A stretch of DNA of 29,199 nt. Origin: UBA6168 sp964573725. Lineage in GTDB: Bacteria; Bacteroidota; Bacteroidia; Chitinophagales; Saprospiraceae. Of the stretch, positions 16,656 to 24,858 are shown in pieces. The notes beneath the pieces were generated by a model. It saw nothing but the letters and a program-made list of their open reading frames with translations, was not told the origin of the DNA and made no database searches. The translations under genes were made by a program, and so were the position numbers. The stretch is taken from contig CAZNLJ010000053.1 in the NCBI GenBank assembly GCA_964573725.1, forward strand, positions 1 to 29,199. The letters run 5' to 3'. Position 1 is the first letter of the stretch; each line of letters opens with the position of its first letter.

Positions 16656-18161
16656 ATGGACGAATTTTTTCAACAAATCGCGGAACCTTGGGCCTTACGG
16701 GCGCTGATGGCTTCCTCCATGGTCGGTATCATGTGCGGGTTGTTGGGGTGCTTCCTCGTCTTGCGCAACATGGCCCTGATCGGGGATGCCCTGTCCCATG
16801 CCATCCTGCCCGGGGTGGTACTCGCCTTCTTTTTTGTTCGCGGGCACAGCACCCTCGGTTTTTTCGCCGGTGCCACCCTGGCCGGTATTTTTTCGGCCAT
16901 CGCGATCACCTGGATCCAACGCCATGTGGAAACAAAAAACGACGCCGCCATCGGCATCGTCTTCACCGCGATGTTCTCCGCCGGCGTCATCGGCATTTCC
17001 CACCTGGGCAGGCAACCCGGGGTGCACCTGGACCTCAAGGATTTCCTGTTCGGCAACGTCCTGGGCGTCAGCCCGGAAGACCTGTGGCTGACGGTTTCCG
17101 TCCTGGCGTACGTCCTGATCAGCATCCTCGCCTTTTACCGATACCTCTTCGCGACCACCTTTCAACCGGTCGTGGCGCAGACCATGGGCATCCCTACCGG
17201 GGTCATCCATTATTTCCTGATGCTGTTGCTTTCCTTTGCCGTGGTCGCCTCCCTGCAGACGGTCGGGGTCATCCTGGTTGTGGCCATGTTGGTCACACCG
17301 GCTGCGACGGCCCTGCTCTTGTTCGACCGGTTGGAACAGGTCCTGGCGGCGGCGGCCCTCCTCGGCTGGGGAGCCGCGGTGTTCGGGCTGTCCCTGTCCA
17401 TCGTGCTGGAAACCACACCCGGTCCGGCCATGGCCCTGGTGGCGACCTCTCTTTACCTCTTGGCCGTTTTTTTTGCCCCTCGCAAAGGATTGTTTTTCAA
17501 ATTTTTCCGAAAACAGGTGCTGAAGGGCCGCATCCGGGCGGAAGACACCTTGAAGCAAGCCTTCCGCTTGGAGGAGGAAAACCGGTTGACCGTTTCCCGA
17601 CTGGCGGAAAACCTCGGCCTGCCGGCTTATTCGCTGCGGAGGGAACTGCATCGCCTGCGTGCCAAAGGTTGGCTGGCGCACAAGGAACTTGCCCTGACGG
17701 AGGCCGGACGCGAGGAGGCCCGGCGGCTGGTCCGTGCACACCGCCTGTGGGAAAGCTATCTGGTCAGCGAAATCGGACTGAGCACCGCCCATATCCATGA
17801 CGAGGCGGAAAAATTCGAACACCTGCTGACGGAGGATATCCTGGAGGAAGTCGACAAGACGCTCGGATACCCCCGCACGGACCCGCACGGATCTCCTATT
17901 CCGGCCAGACCCGGGATGCCGGCCTTTTCGCTCGTCCAGCTGCAGACCGGCGAAACCGGCCAGGTCACTCCCGACCACCTGACGCCATCCCTTCGCCACA
18001 AATTGTCCCGGAACGGCCTGGACCCGGACCTGCCGTTCGTCCTTGCCGACAAGGAAGAGGAATATGTGACCCTTCGGCAAAAAGACCTGATCGCCCGTAT
18101 CCCGATCGACCTGGCCCGCCGGGTCCAGGTGGCCCTGGTCCGGCCACCGACCCTCGGATGA
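16656..18161 (+). CDS. Metal ABC permease fused to a DtxR/MntR-like regulator
   Basis: This 501-residue protein has two parts. Residues 1-285 form an ABC-3 family permease (TroC/MntB/ZnuB type) with about eight or nine membrane segments and the conserved GDALSHAILPGV segment (43-54). Such permeases import manganese, zinc or iron. Residues 295-501 resemble an iron/manganese-dependent repressor: a winged helix at about 300-350 (TVSRLAENLGLPAYSLRREL), then the metal-binding and dimerisation helices with His362, Glu366, and EAEKFEH giving Glu385, Glu388 and His389, followed by DPHGSPIP (409-416) and an SH3-like tail. The ligand set EAExxEH is that of MntR more than of DtxR, which has Cys. No ATPase or binding-protein gene is adjacent. 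The ATG at 16656 starts the permease domain; the open frame further upstream is proline/arginine-rich and not permease-like. Confidence 0.9.
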   Translation: MDEFFQQIAEPWALRALMASSMVGIMCGLLGCFLVLRNMALIGDALSHAILPGVVLAFFFVRGHSTLGFFAGATLAGIFSAIAITWIQRHVETKNDAAIGIVFTAMFSAGVIGISHLGRQPGVHLDLKDFLFGNVLGVSPEDLWLTVSVLAYVLISILAFYRYLFATTFQPVVAQTMGIPTGVIHYFLMLLLSFAVVASLQTVGVILVVAMLVTPAATALLLFDRLEQVLAAAALLGWGAAVFGLSLSIVLETTPGPAMALVATSLYLLAVFFAPRKGLFFKFFRKQVLKGRIRAEDTLKQAFRLEEENRLTVSRLAENLGLPAYSLRRELHRLRAKGWLAHKELALTEAGREEARRLVRAHRLWESYLVSEIGLSTAHIHDEAEKFEHLLTEDILEEVDKTLGYPRTDPHGSPIPARPGMPAFSLVQLQTGETGQVTPDHLTPSLRHKLSRNGLDPDLPFVLADKEEEYVTLRQKDLIARIPIDLARRVQVALVRPPTLG

Positions 18162-18166
18162 GGGAC

Positions 18167-18610
18167 TTATCGCTTTCCCTGGAAAAATTCCAACAGCAGG
18201 TCCCGACACTCCTGTGCCAATATCCCGCCCGATACCTGGGTACGGGGATGCAGGAGTCCCGGCCCGAGCCGTTGGTATCCCCGTTTCGGGTCGGAGGCCC
18301 CATATACCAACCTGCCCAGTTGCCCCCATGCCAGGGCGCCTGCACACATCGCACAGGGCTCGAGGGTTACGTAGAGGGTACATTCCGGCAGGTACTTGCC
18401 CCCCATTGCATCCGCAGCGGCCGTCCATACCAGCATCTCCGCGTGCGCCGTCACGTCGCGGAGCAACTCCGTCTGGTTGTGTCCCCGGGCGATGACCCGG
18501 TCCTGGCAGACCATGACCGCCCCGACGGGGATTTCCCCCGCGGCGTACGCATCGGCCGCCTCCGACAGTGCCAACCGCATCCAATAGGAATCGTCAAAGA
18601 AATTCGTCAT
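18167..18610 (-). CDS. tadA: tRNA-specific adenosine deaminase TadA
   Basis: This 147-residue zinc-dependent deaminase is of the CDA fold. TadA converts A34 to inosine in the anticodon of tRNA-Arg(ACG). The zinc and proton-shuttle residues are present: His56 and Glu58 in HAEM, Cys86 and Cys89 in PCAMC. GEIPVGAV (25-32) and GHNQTE are further TadA hallmarks, as is the typical C-terminal LLLEFFQGKR helix. Its end lies 5 bases from the end of the permease gene on the other strand, a tight tail-to-tail pair. It starts 51 bases after the DUF2490 gene on the same strand and may share its transcript. Confidence 0.95.
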   Translation of the reverse strand: MTNFFDDSYWMRLALSEAADAYAAGEIPVGAVMVCQDRVIARGHNQTELLRDVTAHAEMLVWTAAADAMGGKYLPECTLYVTLEPCAMCAGALAWGQLGRLVYGASDPKRGYQRLGPGLLHPRTQVSGGILAQECRDLLLEFFQGKR

Positions 18611-18661
18611 CGTATCTATACTGTCCGGAATGGAGCCGAGGGGCTGCCGTCCCGGCGCGCC

Positions 18662-19351
18662 CTAATCCGCCCGGGCGGAAAAATCAAGGGTGTGGAATGC
18701 CGCCACCTGCCATTGGGGCCGGTGCTTGTTCTCGAACAACTGGTACATCAGTCCGGTTTCCATCCGGAGCTGCGGACCGAACACATACCCCAGGGCACCG
18801 TATACCCGGGTACGGTCGAACACCGGTGCCGCCGGCTGGATGAACAGCTCGTTGTACAGGGAGAGGTACACGGCGCCTGCGGAGCGGTCCGGTCTGTTCA
18901 GGCAGATGTTCGTACCGAGCAGGTACCGAAAACGCCATTTGAATGCATCCGCCAGGAATCGCTCCTCCAATCGGTACCGATGGAACAGGTACAGCCGGCC
19001 GAACCGCTGGTTGACCAACATTTGCTGGTAAACCCTGTTCTCATTGCTGTACCGCTTCCCGTCCGTCCGGCCGATATAATTCGCACTGCGGAAAAATCCG
19101 TATCCCAGTGCGAACTGAACCCCGGTCCCGGGAAGGTCGCGGGTCAGTGCCGTCCGCACAAAGAATTGCTCCAGGTCACCCGCGATGTTGTAATTCCGGT
19201 ACTGGCCTTCCGTCCAGACGCCCCAGGTCGGACGCAGCCGGGTGTGGTTGAAATACATGAACCAATTACCCAAAGGTCCCGGTTGGGCGGCAGCTGTCCG
19301 ACAAGCCGCCGTCGCGAGTAGGGCGATGGTCAGGATACGCAGAAATTGCAT
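18662..19351 (-). CDS. DUF2490 family predicted outer-membrane protein
   Basis: This protein of 229 residues has a signal peptide at about 1-23 (FLRILTIALLATAACRTAAAQ). The rest is rich in aromatic-ended beta strands such as GNWFMYFNHTRLRP, WGVWTEGQYRNYN, FHRYRLEERF, WRFRYLLG and YLSLYNELFI. This pattern, and the R-YRLE-R motif, fit DUF2490, a family of small predicted outer-membrane barrels common in Bacteroidota with no known function. A Met eight codons upstream (19375) is possible, but the ATG at 19351 puts the charged residues and hydrophobic core in normal signal-peptide register. A weak TATTTTG lies just upstream on the reverse strand. It precedes tadA. Confidence 0.82.
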   Translation of the reverse strand: MQFLRILTIALLATAACRTAAAQPGPLGNWFMYFNHTRLRPTWGVWTEGQYRNYNIAGDLEQFFVRTALTRDLPGTGVQFALGYGFFRSANYIGRTDGKRYSNENRVYQQMLVNQRFGRLYLFHRYRLEERFLADAFKWRFRYLLGTNICLNRPDRSAGAVYLSLYNELFIQPAAPVFDRTRVYGALGYVFGPQLRMETGLMYQLFENKHRPQWQVAAFHTLDFSARAD

Positions 19352-19458
19352 GGTTTCTTCTCGTTTTGTTGGCAAAATACGGCACGACCCGGCGGCCGGG
19401 GCGAATTTAAACCAAAATCGGTGGTATCCCGCAAGGTGGCCGGTGAAATCCCTTTCCC

Positions 19459-19504
19459 CCCCGAAGGCAGACTTTCCCGGCAGGGAAAGGGTCGCCTTCC
19501 GGGG
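19459..19504. other. Extended hairpin upstream of the export operon
   Basis: CCCCGAAGGC (19459-19468) pairs with GCCTTC-C-GGGG (19494-19504) with one bulged C. Inside it CTTTCCC (19472-19478) pairs with GGGAAAG (19483-19489) around the tetraloop GGCA. A competing pairing exists, because CCCTTTCCC (19450-19458) can also pair with GGGAAAGGG (19483-19491). It lies 112 bases before the first gene of the export operon, and no T-run follows. It could be a leader regulatory structure or a chance GC-rich fold. Confidence 0.5.
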
Positions 19505-19615
19505 TGCCGCCGACCGCCGGGCCGTATGTCCGCCGGCTTAGGAAATCATTAGAAATGCATAGCTGGCATAAACCTTCTGGCCGGTTGTACCATTTCACAG
19601 GTAAAAAGTCCGCAC

Positions 19616-21331
19616 ATGCAACCCGTACAGCGCTTGCGACAGGTACTTGAGCTCGACAGGAAAGATATCACGCTGGTTTTCCTGTACGCCGCTTTTTCCG
19701 GGCTGATCACCCTGACCTTGCCCTTGGGGATCCAGGCCATCCTGGGATTGATTGCCGGTGGCAACATCTCCAGTTCCTGGGTTTTGCTGATCAGCGTGGT
19801 GACCGCCGGAACCGCATTGACCGGTATCCTCAAGGTCATGCAGCTCAGTGTGACGGAAACCATCCAACGCAGGATATTCACCCGTTCCGCCTTCGACATC
19901 GCGTACCGGTTGCCCAAGATCAAGTTCGAGGCGCTCCACAAGGAATACGCCCCCGAACTGGTCAACCGTTTCTTCGACACGCTGACCCTGCAAAAAGGAC
20001 TGCCCAAGATCCTGATGGATTTCTCCACAGGCGTCTTGCAGATTTTCTTCGGTTTGACCCTCATGGCCTTCTATCACCCCCTCTTCATCATCCTGGGCCT
20101 GGCACTGACCGTCGTGGTCGTGCTGTTGTTCCGGCTGACGGCCAAACAGGGCCTGTCCACCAGCCTCAAGGAATCGAAATACAAGTACGAGGTCGCCTAC
20201 TGGCTGGAGGAACTGGCCCGGACCATGGGCACCTTCAAACTAGCCGGCCAGAGCACCCTTCCCCTGCGCCGGACCGATGACCTGGTCAGCGGATACCTCG
20301 ATGCCCGGAAGCAACATTTCCGAATCCTGGTCTCCCAATACAGTGTCATCGTCGCGTTCAAAGTGGTGGTGACGGCCGGCTTGCTGATCCTGGGCAGCCT
20401 CCTGGTCATTGACAACCGCATCAACCTGGGCCAGTTCGTTGCAGCCGAAATCGTCGTCATCCTCATCCTCGCTTCCGTCGAGAAACTCATCCTGACCACC
20501 GAGGTCATCTACGATGTGCTGACGGCCCTGGAAAAGCTCGGCAGCCTCACCGACCTGCCCATCGAGAAGGAAGAAGGGATCTGTTTCGAGGAACACGAAT
20601 GCAACTGCGGCATGTCCATAGAACTCAAAGACCTGACCTACAGTTTCCCGGGGGCGGAAAAACCTTCCCTCGACCACATCAGCCTATCCGTCAGGGCCGG
20701 CGAAAAGGTTTGCATCGCCGGCTACAACGGTTCCGGAAAATCCACCCTGCTCCATATCATCACCTGCATATACCATGATTTCAGGGGTTCCCTCACCTTC
20801 AACAAGGTGCCCTCCCGAAACCTCAACGCCAACAGCCTGCGCGCCTACATCGGCGACCATATGCCCCAGGAGGAGGACATCTTCCGGGGCACCCTGATGG
20901 AGAACATCTCCATGGGCCACGAACGCATCTCCCTCGACGACATCATCCAGGCCGTGGAAAGGGCCGGTCTGGATTCCTTCGTCAAACAACTCCCCGAAGG
21001 CTTCGACACCTTGCTGCTCCCCGGCGGGAAAAACCTGCCCCGCAGCGTCGTCTCCAAAATCATCCTCGCCCGGAGCTTCGCCGCCCGCCCCGCCCTCCTG
21101 GCAATCGCCGAACCCTTCAACCTGCTCGAACAGGAAGAGCGCGAAAGGCTGGCCGTCCAATTGACAAAAAAGGAAAACACCTGGACCTTGATGGCCATCT
21201 CCGACGACCCCCTCCTGGCTTCCAAATGCGATCGGATCATCATCATGCAGGACGGTAAGATCGTTCAGGAAGGCTCCTACGAGGAAATCCGGAAGGGCCG
21301 GCATTTCAAGTTCGTCTTCCAAAACAACTGA
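19616..21331 (+). CDS. ABC exporter subunit with degenerate nucleotide-binding domain
   Basis: This 571-residue membrane-fused ABC protein has a transmembrane domain at about 15-300 (six predicted segments) and an ATP-binding domain at about 334-571. Walker A is intact (GYNGSGKST, 369-377) and Gln418 of the Q-loop is present (HMPQEEDIFRG). Other motifs are not: the LSGGQ signature reads LPRSV (474-478), the Walker B Asp is Ala498 (LLAIAEP, with Glu499 kept), the D-loop SALD reads NLLE, and the H-loop His is Asp530 (AISDDP). Three cysteines in the linker (323, 329, 331) form C-x5-C-x-C. It lacks the N-terminal peptidase domain of bacteriocin exporters. The next genes encode HlyD-like and TolC-like partners 42 and 55 bases apart, so this is a type I secretion-like operon. 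Whether it hydrolyses ATP as a homodimer is doubtful from sequence alone. Confidence 0.88.
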   Translation: MQPVQRLRQVLELDRKDITLVFLYAAFSGLITLTLPLGIQAILGLIAGGNISSSWVLLISVVTAGTALTGILKVMQLSVTETIQRRIFTRSAFDIAYRLPKIKFEALHKEYAPELVNRFFDTLTLQKGLPKILMDFSTGVLQIFFGLTLMAFYHPLFIILGLALTVVVVLLFRLTAKQGLSTSLKESKYKYEVAYWLEELARTMGTFKLAGQSTLPLRRTDDLVSGYLDARKQHFRILVSQYSVIVAFKVVVTAGLLILGSLLVIDNRINLGQFVAAEIVVILILASVEKLILTTEVIYDVLTALEKLGSLTDLPIEKEEGICFEEHECNCGMSIELKDLTYSFPGAEKPSLDHISLSVRAGEKVCIAGYNGSGKSTLLHIITCIYHDFRGSLTFNKVPSRNLNANSLRAYIGDHMPQEEDIFRGTLMENISMGHERISLDDIIQAVERAGLDSFVKQLPEGFDTLLLPGGKNLPRSVVSKIILARSFAARPALLAIAEPFNLLEQEERERLAVQLTKKENTWTLMAISDDPLLASKCDRIIIMQDGKIVQEGSYEEIRKGRHFKFVFQNN

Positions 21332-21373
21332 CCCCCTTTTCACCCACCGCTTCCAATCCATCTTTCGGCCGCC

Positions 21374-22729
21374 ATGCTCAATATTTCCAACAATACCATC
21401 CTCGACAAGATCGATACCCGGCAATTCAAGTCGTTCGGGAAAAACGACATCCACCCTTTCAACCTGACCATGAAACGGTGGCTGCTGATCATGTTCGTGC
21501 TGCTGCTGGTCGTCCTGTTCCTGCCTTGGACCCAAAACATCCAAACCCGCGGTAAGGTCACCACCCTGCGGCCCGACCAACGGCCCCAGACCATCCATGC
21601 CACCATTCCCGGACGGATTGAAAAATGGTATGTCCGGGAAGGGGAACTGGTGCGCAAGGGCGATACCATCGTCCACCTGTCGGAAGTGAAGACCGAATAT
21701 TTCGACCCGCAACTGGTCCAGCGCGCCGCCTCCCAGGTGGATGCCATGCAAGGCAGCATCATAGCCTACGGGGAGAAGGTCGATGCCCTCGAGAACCAGG
21801 TCGTCGCCATGCAAAATGCCCTGGCGGCCAAATCCGCCCAGCTGGAGAACAAACTGCTGCAAACCCAATTGAAGGTGCAGTCGGACAGCATAGACCTCCT
21901 CCGGGCCGTCATCGACCTGGAAATCGCCCAACGCCAGTTCGACCGTGTCCAGGCCCTCCTCGACAAGGGACTCAAGTCCCTCACCGACCTGGAAGACAAG
22001 AACCTCAAACTGCAGGAAGCCGCGGCCAAACGGGTTTCGGTGGAAAACAAATGGCTTTCTTCCCGCAACGACCTGCAGATCGTCCGTCTCGAACTGCTCT
22101 CGGTCCGGAACGAATATGCCGATAAGATCGCCAAAGCGCAATCCGAAAAGTTCAGCACCCTTTCCGCCCGGTTCGATGCGGAAGGGAAACTCCAGAAACT
22201 CCAGGTCGAACGGGAAAACTACCGGCAACGCGCCGGTTTCTACTTCATCACGGCTCCTCAGGACTGCTACATCACCCAGGCCACGGTCTCCGGCATCGGC
22301 GAAACCGTCAAGGAGGGGGAACAGATCGTCAGCATCATGCCGGCCGATGCGGATCTCGCCGTCGAAATCTATGTCCAACCGATCGACCTGCCCCTGGTCA
22401 GCCTCGGGAACCAGGTGAATTTCATCTTCGACGGATGGCCCGCCTTCGTCTTCTCCGGCTGGCCCGGCCTTACCTATGGTACCTACCAGGGCAAAGTCGT
22501 CGCCATCGACAACAACATCGGCACCAACGGCGCTTTCCGTGTCCTGGTGGCTCCCGATAGGAATGCCAAGTCCTGGCCGGATGCCCTGCGTCCCGGCGGC
22601 GGCGCCCAAGCCATCGCCTTGCTGAACGACGTGCCCGTCTGGTATGAGATATGGCGCCAGCTCAACGGGTTCCCACCCGATTACTACGCCCGGAATGATT
22701 CGTCCGGGAAAGAAAAGAAAAGCAGTTGA
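21374..22729 (+). CDS. HlyD-family periplasmic adaptor
   Basis: This is a 451-residue membrane fusion protein. A short cytoplasmic N-terminus is followed by one transmembrane helix (about 34-52, WLLIMFVLLLVVLFLPW). Next come a first biotinyl-lipoyl half (ATIPGRIEKWYVREGELVRKG, about 76-96), a long alpha-helical coiled coil (about 110-290), a second lipoyl half (FYFITAPQDCYITQ...VKEGEQIVSI) and a beta-barrel tail. This protein bridges an inner-membrane exporter and an outer-membrane channel. It follows the ABC gene by 42 bases and precedes the TolC-like gene by 55. The C-terminus (DVPVWYEIWRQLNGFPPDYY) is longer than in the HlyD proteins I know. Confidence 0.92.
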   Translation: MLNISNNTILDKIDTRQFKSFGKNDIHPFNLTMKRWLLIMFVLLLVVLFLPWTQNIQTRGKVTTLRPDQRPQTIHATIPGRIEKWYVREGELVRKGDTIVHLSEVKTEYFDPQLVQRAASQVDAMQGSIIAYGEKVDALENQVVAMQNALAAKSAQLENKLLQTQLKVQSDSIDLLRAVIDLEIAQRQFDRVQALLDKGLKSLTDLEDKNLKLQEAAAKRVSVENKWLSSRNDLQIVRLELLSVRNEYADKIAKAQSEKFSTLSARFDAEGKLQKLQVERENYRQRAGFYFITAPQDCYITQATVSGIGETVKEGEQIVSIMPADADLAVEIYVQPIDLPLVSLGNQVNFIFDGWPAFVFSGWPGLTYGTYQGKVVAIDNNIGTNGAFRVLVAPDRNAKSWPDALRPGGGAQAIALLNDVPVWYEIWRQLNGFPPDYYARNDSSGKEKKSS

Positions 22730-22784
22730 ACCGACAGCCGCTCCCTCCTCCGAGGACGTTGTCACCGCCTAAACGCTCCAAATC

Positions 22785-24212
22785 ATGACGATTTCCATCC
22801 GAATGTCGGCAACCATCGGCCTCCTCGCTCTCCTGCTGGGCGGACACACCGTGCCGGGAAAGGCCCAAACCGACCCCCAACCCTTCGGACTGAACGCTTT
22901 CCTGGAAACCGTCCGCCAATCCCATCCCGTATTCCGCCAGGCGGAGCTCCTGGAATCCCAGGCGCAAGCCCAGCTCCGGATGGCCCGCGGCAGCTTCGAT
23001 CCCTTCCTCTACGGATCTTTGGACCATAAATCGTTCGATGGCAAGAATTACTTCCGGATCGGGGAGGGTGGCCTCAAGATTCCCACCTGGTTCGGCGTGG
23101 AAGGCAAAATCGGCTACAACTACGCCAGCGGCGTCTTCCTCAACCCCGACAACCAACTTCCCGGTGACGGCCAACTGGTCCTCGGCGCTTCCATCCCCCT
23201 CCTCCGGGGCCTCGCCATCGACAGCCGCCGGGCTTCGCTCTTCGAGGCTCGTATCCAGCAAAATGTCAATCGGATGGAACAACGCCTCCTTCGTAACGAC
23301 CTCCTGCTCGAAGCCGCCAAGGCTTACTGGAACTGGTCCCTCGCCTACAGCTGGGTCCAGGTATTCGAGGAAGCCCTCCAGGTCGCTTCCTTCCGCCTCG
23401 ACGCCATCCGCACCAGCTGGCTGCTCGGCGACAAACCCGCCATCGATACGCTGGAAGCGCTGATCCTGGTCCAGGACCGCCTCCTGGCTCGGAATGATGC
23501 CGTCGTCCTCCTTCGCCAAACCAGCCTGGAACTCCGGAATTTCCTCTGGGAAAACGCCTTGCCCCGCCCCTTCGACCCCAATTGGATTCCGGAACCTCCC
23601 GACGGGTCCGCCGGTTTTCCCTTACCCCCCTCCGGCCGCCCGGAACAGGCGGCGGCCAGCCACCCCGCCATCCAGCAATATGATTTCAAACTCCGTCAAT
23701 TGGACGTCTCCCGCCGTTGGAAACAGGAACAACTCAAACCCAGGCTGGACCTCAGCTACCAACTGCTCGGCGAGGGCCCCAACCTGCGCCCCGACGGCAA
23801 CGGCGACCTGTATGCGCTCTTCCGCGACAACTACAAGCTCGGCCTGTCCTTCGGATTCCCGCTCCTGCTGCGGAAGGAACGCGGCAGCCTGGAACTCACC
23901 CGCCTCAAGATCCTGGATACCCGCTTCGACCAATCCTTGAAACAACAGGAAATCCAAAACAAGATAGCCGCCTATCTTGCGGAACTGAACAACCTCGAAC
24001 AACAAATCCAGGTGGCTTCCGAGATGCGCGACAATTACCAACGCCTGCTCGACGGGGAAATCGAAAAGTTCAATGTCGGGGAAAGTTCCTTGTTCCTGGT
24101 CAACAGCCGGGAAAACAAACTGCTGGAGGCAAACGTCAAACTCCTCAAACTCCAGGCGGACCGCGCCAAAACCAGGGTCGGCCTGCGGTGGGCCGCCGGT
24201 GAATTGGAATGA
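22785..24212 (+). CDS. TolC-type outer-membrane efflux channel
   Basis: This 475-residue outer-membrane factor has a signal peptide at about 1-28 (IGLLALLLGGHTVPGKAQ). Two OEP repeats follow, each with long periplasmic helices and strands of the barrel. The first (about 35-240) includes LETVRQSHPVFRQAELLESQAQAQL and the second (about 285-470) includes SHPAIQQYDFKLRQLDVSRRWKQEQLKP. It should supply the outer-membrane exit for the ABC and HlyD-like proteins encoded just upstream. It starts 55 bases after the adaptor gene. No second copy of the system is visible in the window. Confidence 0.9.
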   Translation: MTISIRMSATIGLLALLLGGHTVPGKAQTDPQPFGLNAFLETVRQSHPVFRQAELLESQAQAQLRMARGSFDPFLYGSLDHKSFDGKNYFRIGEGGLKIPTWFGVEGKIGYNYASGVFLNPDNQLPGDGQLVLGASIPLLRGLAIDSRRASLFEARIQQNVNRMEQRLLRNDLLLEAAKAYWNWSLAYSWVQVFEEALQVASFRLDAIRTSWLLGDKPAIDTLEALILVQDRLLARNDAVVLLRQTSLELRNFLWENALPRPFDPNWIPEPPDGSAGFPLPPSGRPEQAAASHPAIQQYDFKLRQLDVSRRWKQEQLKPRLDLSYQLLGEGPNLRPDGNGDLYALFRDNYKLGLSFGFPLLLRKERGSLELTRLKILDTRFDQSLKQQEIQNKIAAYLAELNNLEQQIQVASEMRDNYQRLLDGEIEKFNVGESSLFLVNSRENKLLEANVKLLKLQADRAKTRVGLRWAAGELE

Positions 24213-24317
24213 CTTTCCCGTCATTCCCGCTTCCTTCGGCCAACTTCCCGGCCCGCCCGGTTGTTGTTTTCCCGAAGGGGCATGCCCCGGACCGTCACCA
24301 AGCTACCCAGCACCACC

Positions 24318-24701
24318 ATGTCGCTACCTGAAAAAATAAGAAGCCTCCTCCGGCTTGCCGGCCGACTGCCCGCCAGGTGGCAGGGCCTCCTCGACGATGC
24401 ACAAGACGCCGCCGAACAGGCCGCGCATGCGCCGCCCCCGCCCCTGGTTCCGCCCCCCTCCCTCGGTAGCGAACTCGATAAACACCCCGACTTCTGGTCC
24501 CGTGCCGCCCAATTCGTCGACGCCTCCACACCCCCGGACCCCAGCCCCCCGACGGAAGGACGCCTGTCCATTCGCCCCGTACCTGTTGAAAAAAAGCCCT
24601 CCACCCACCCTGTCAAAGGTATGGAGGACCTTGACCAGGACGGCAATCCGCTCATCGATGACGCCATCCTCCTCGACGACGAACCTTCCGCCGATACCTG
24701 A
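24318..24701 (+). CDS. Small proline-rich acidic protein after the export genes
   Basis: This 127-residue protein belongs to no family I recognise. A basic amphipathic N-terminus (MSLPEKIRSLLRLAGRLPARW) is followed by an acidic DDAQDAAEQAA segment, a proline-rich stretch (APPPPLVPPPS), a central region with DKHPDFWSRAAQFVD, and an acidic C-terminus with the EF-hand/dockerin-like run DLDQDGNPLIDDAI. There is no hydrophobic signal peptide. The ATG at 24318 is preferred over 24261 because the upstream residues are arginine-rich and not protein-like. It lies 105 bases after the TolC-like gene on the same strand, so it may belong to the operon. It could be an exported substrate or a cytosolic partner of the exporter; neither is shown. 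Confidence 0.6.
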   Translation: MSLPEKIRSLLRLAGRLPARWQGLLDDAQDAAEQAAHAPPPPLVPPPSLGSELDKHPDFWSRAAQFVDASTPPDPSPPTEGRLSIRPVPVEKKPSTHPVKGMEDLDQDGNPLIDDAILLDDEPSADT

Positions 24702-24754
24702 TTCCCCGCCGCATCAGCCGTCTCCCCGCCGCCCCTTCCGCCCGCCCGCCCGGT

Positions 24755-24850
24755 CTTAATTGTAAAATAATCCGTGTTTCACAATGAGTTAACACCTGAT
24801 TACCAATTTTGTATGAAATATTATCCCGACTCGGGCAATCTTACGCATCA
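24755..24850 (+). promoter_or_regulatory. AT-rich island before the phosphoesterase gene
   Basis: This is the most AT-rich stretch between 19400 and 28900. It includes TTAATTGTAAAATAAT and TACCAATTTTGTATG, and no TAnnTTTG box with correct spacing. A promoter for the next gene (start 24859) probably lies here, but I cannot place it. Confidence 0.35.
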
Positions 24851-24858
24851 CCGGAGCT

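Noticed and set aside
16695..18584. Open frame of 629 codons on the reverse strand across the permease fusion and tadA
   Set aside because: It is antisense to the permease-regulator gene and out of frame with tadA, and its translation is Gly/Gln/Asp-rich without motifs.
20684..22765. Open frame of 693 codons on the reverse strand across the ABC and HlyD genes
   Set aside because: It is a shadow spanning two well-recognised genes and has low-complexity translation.
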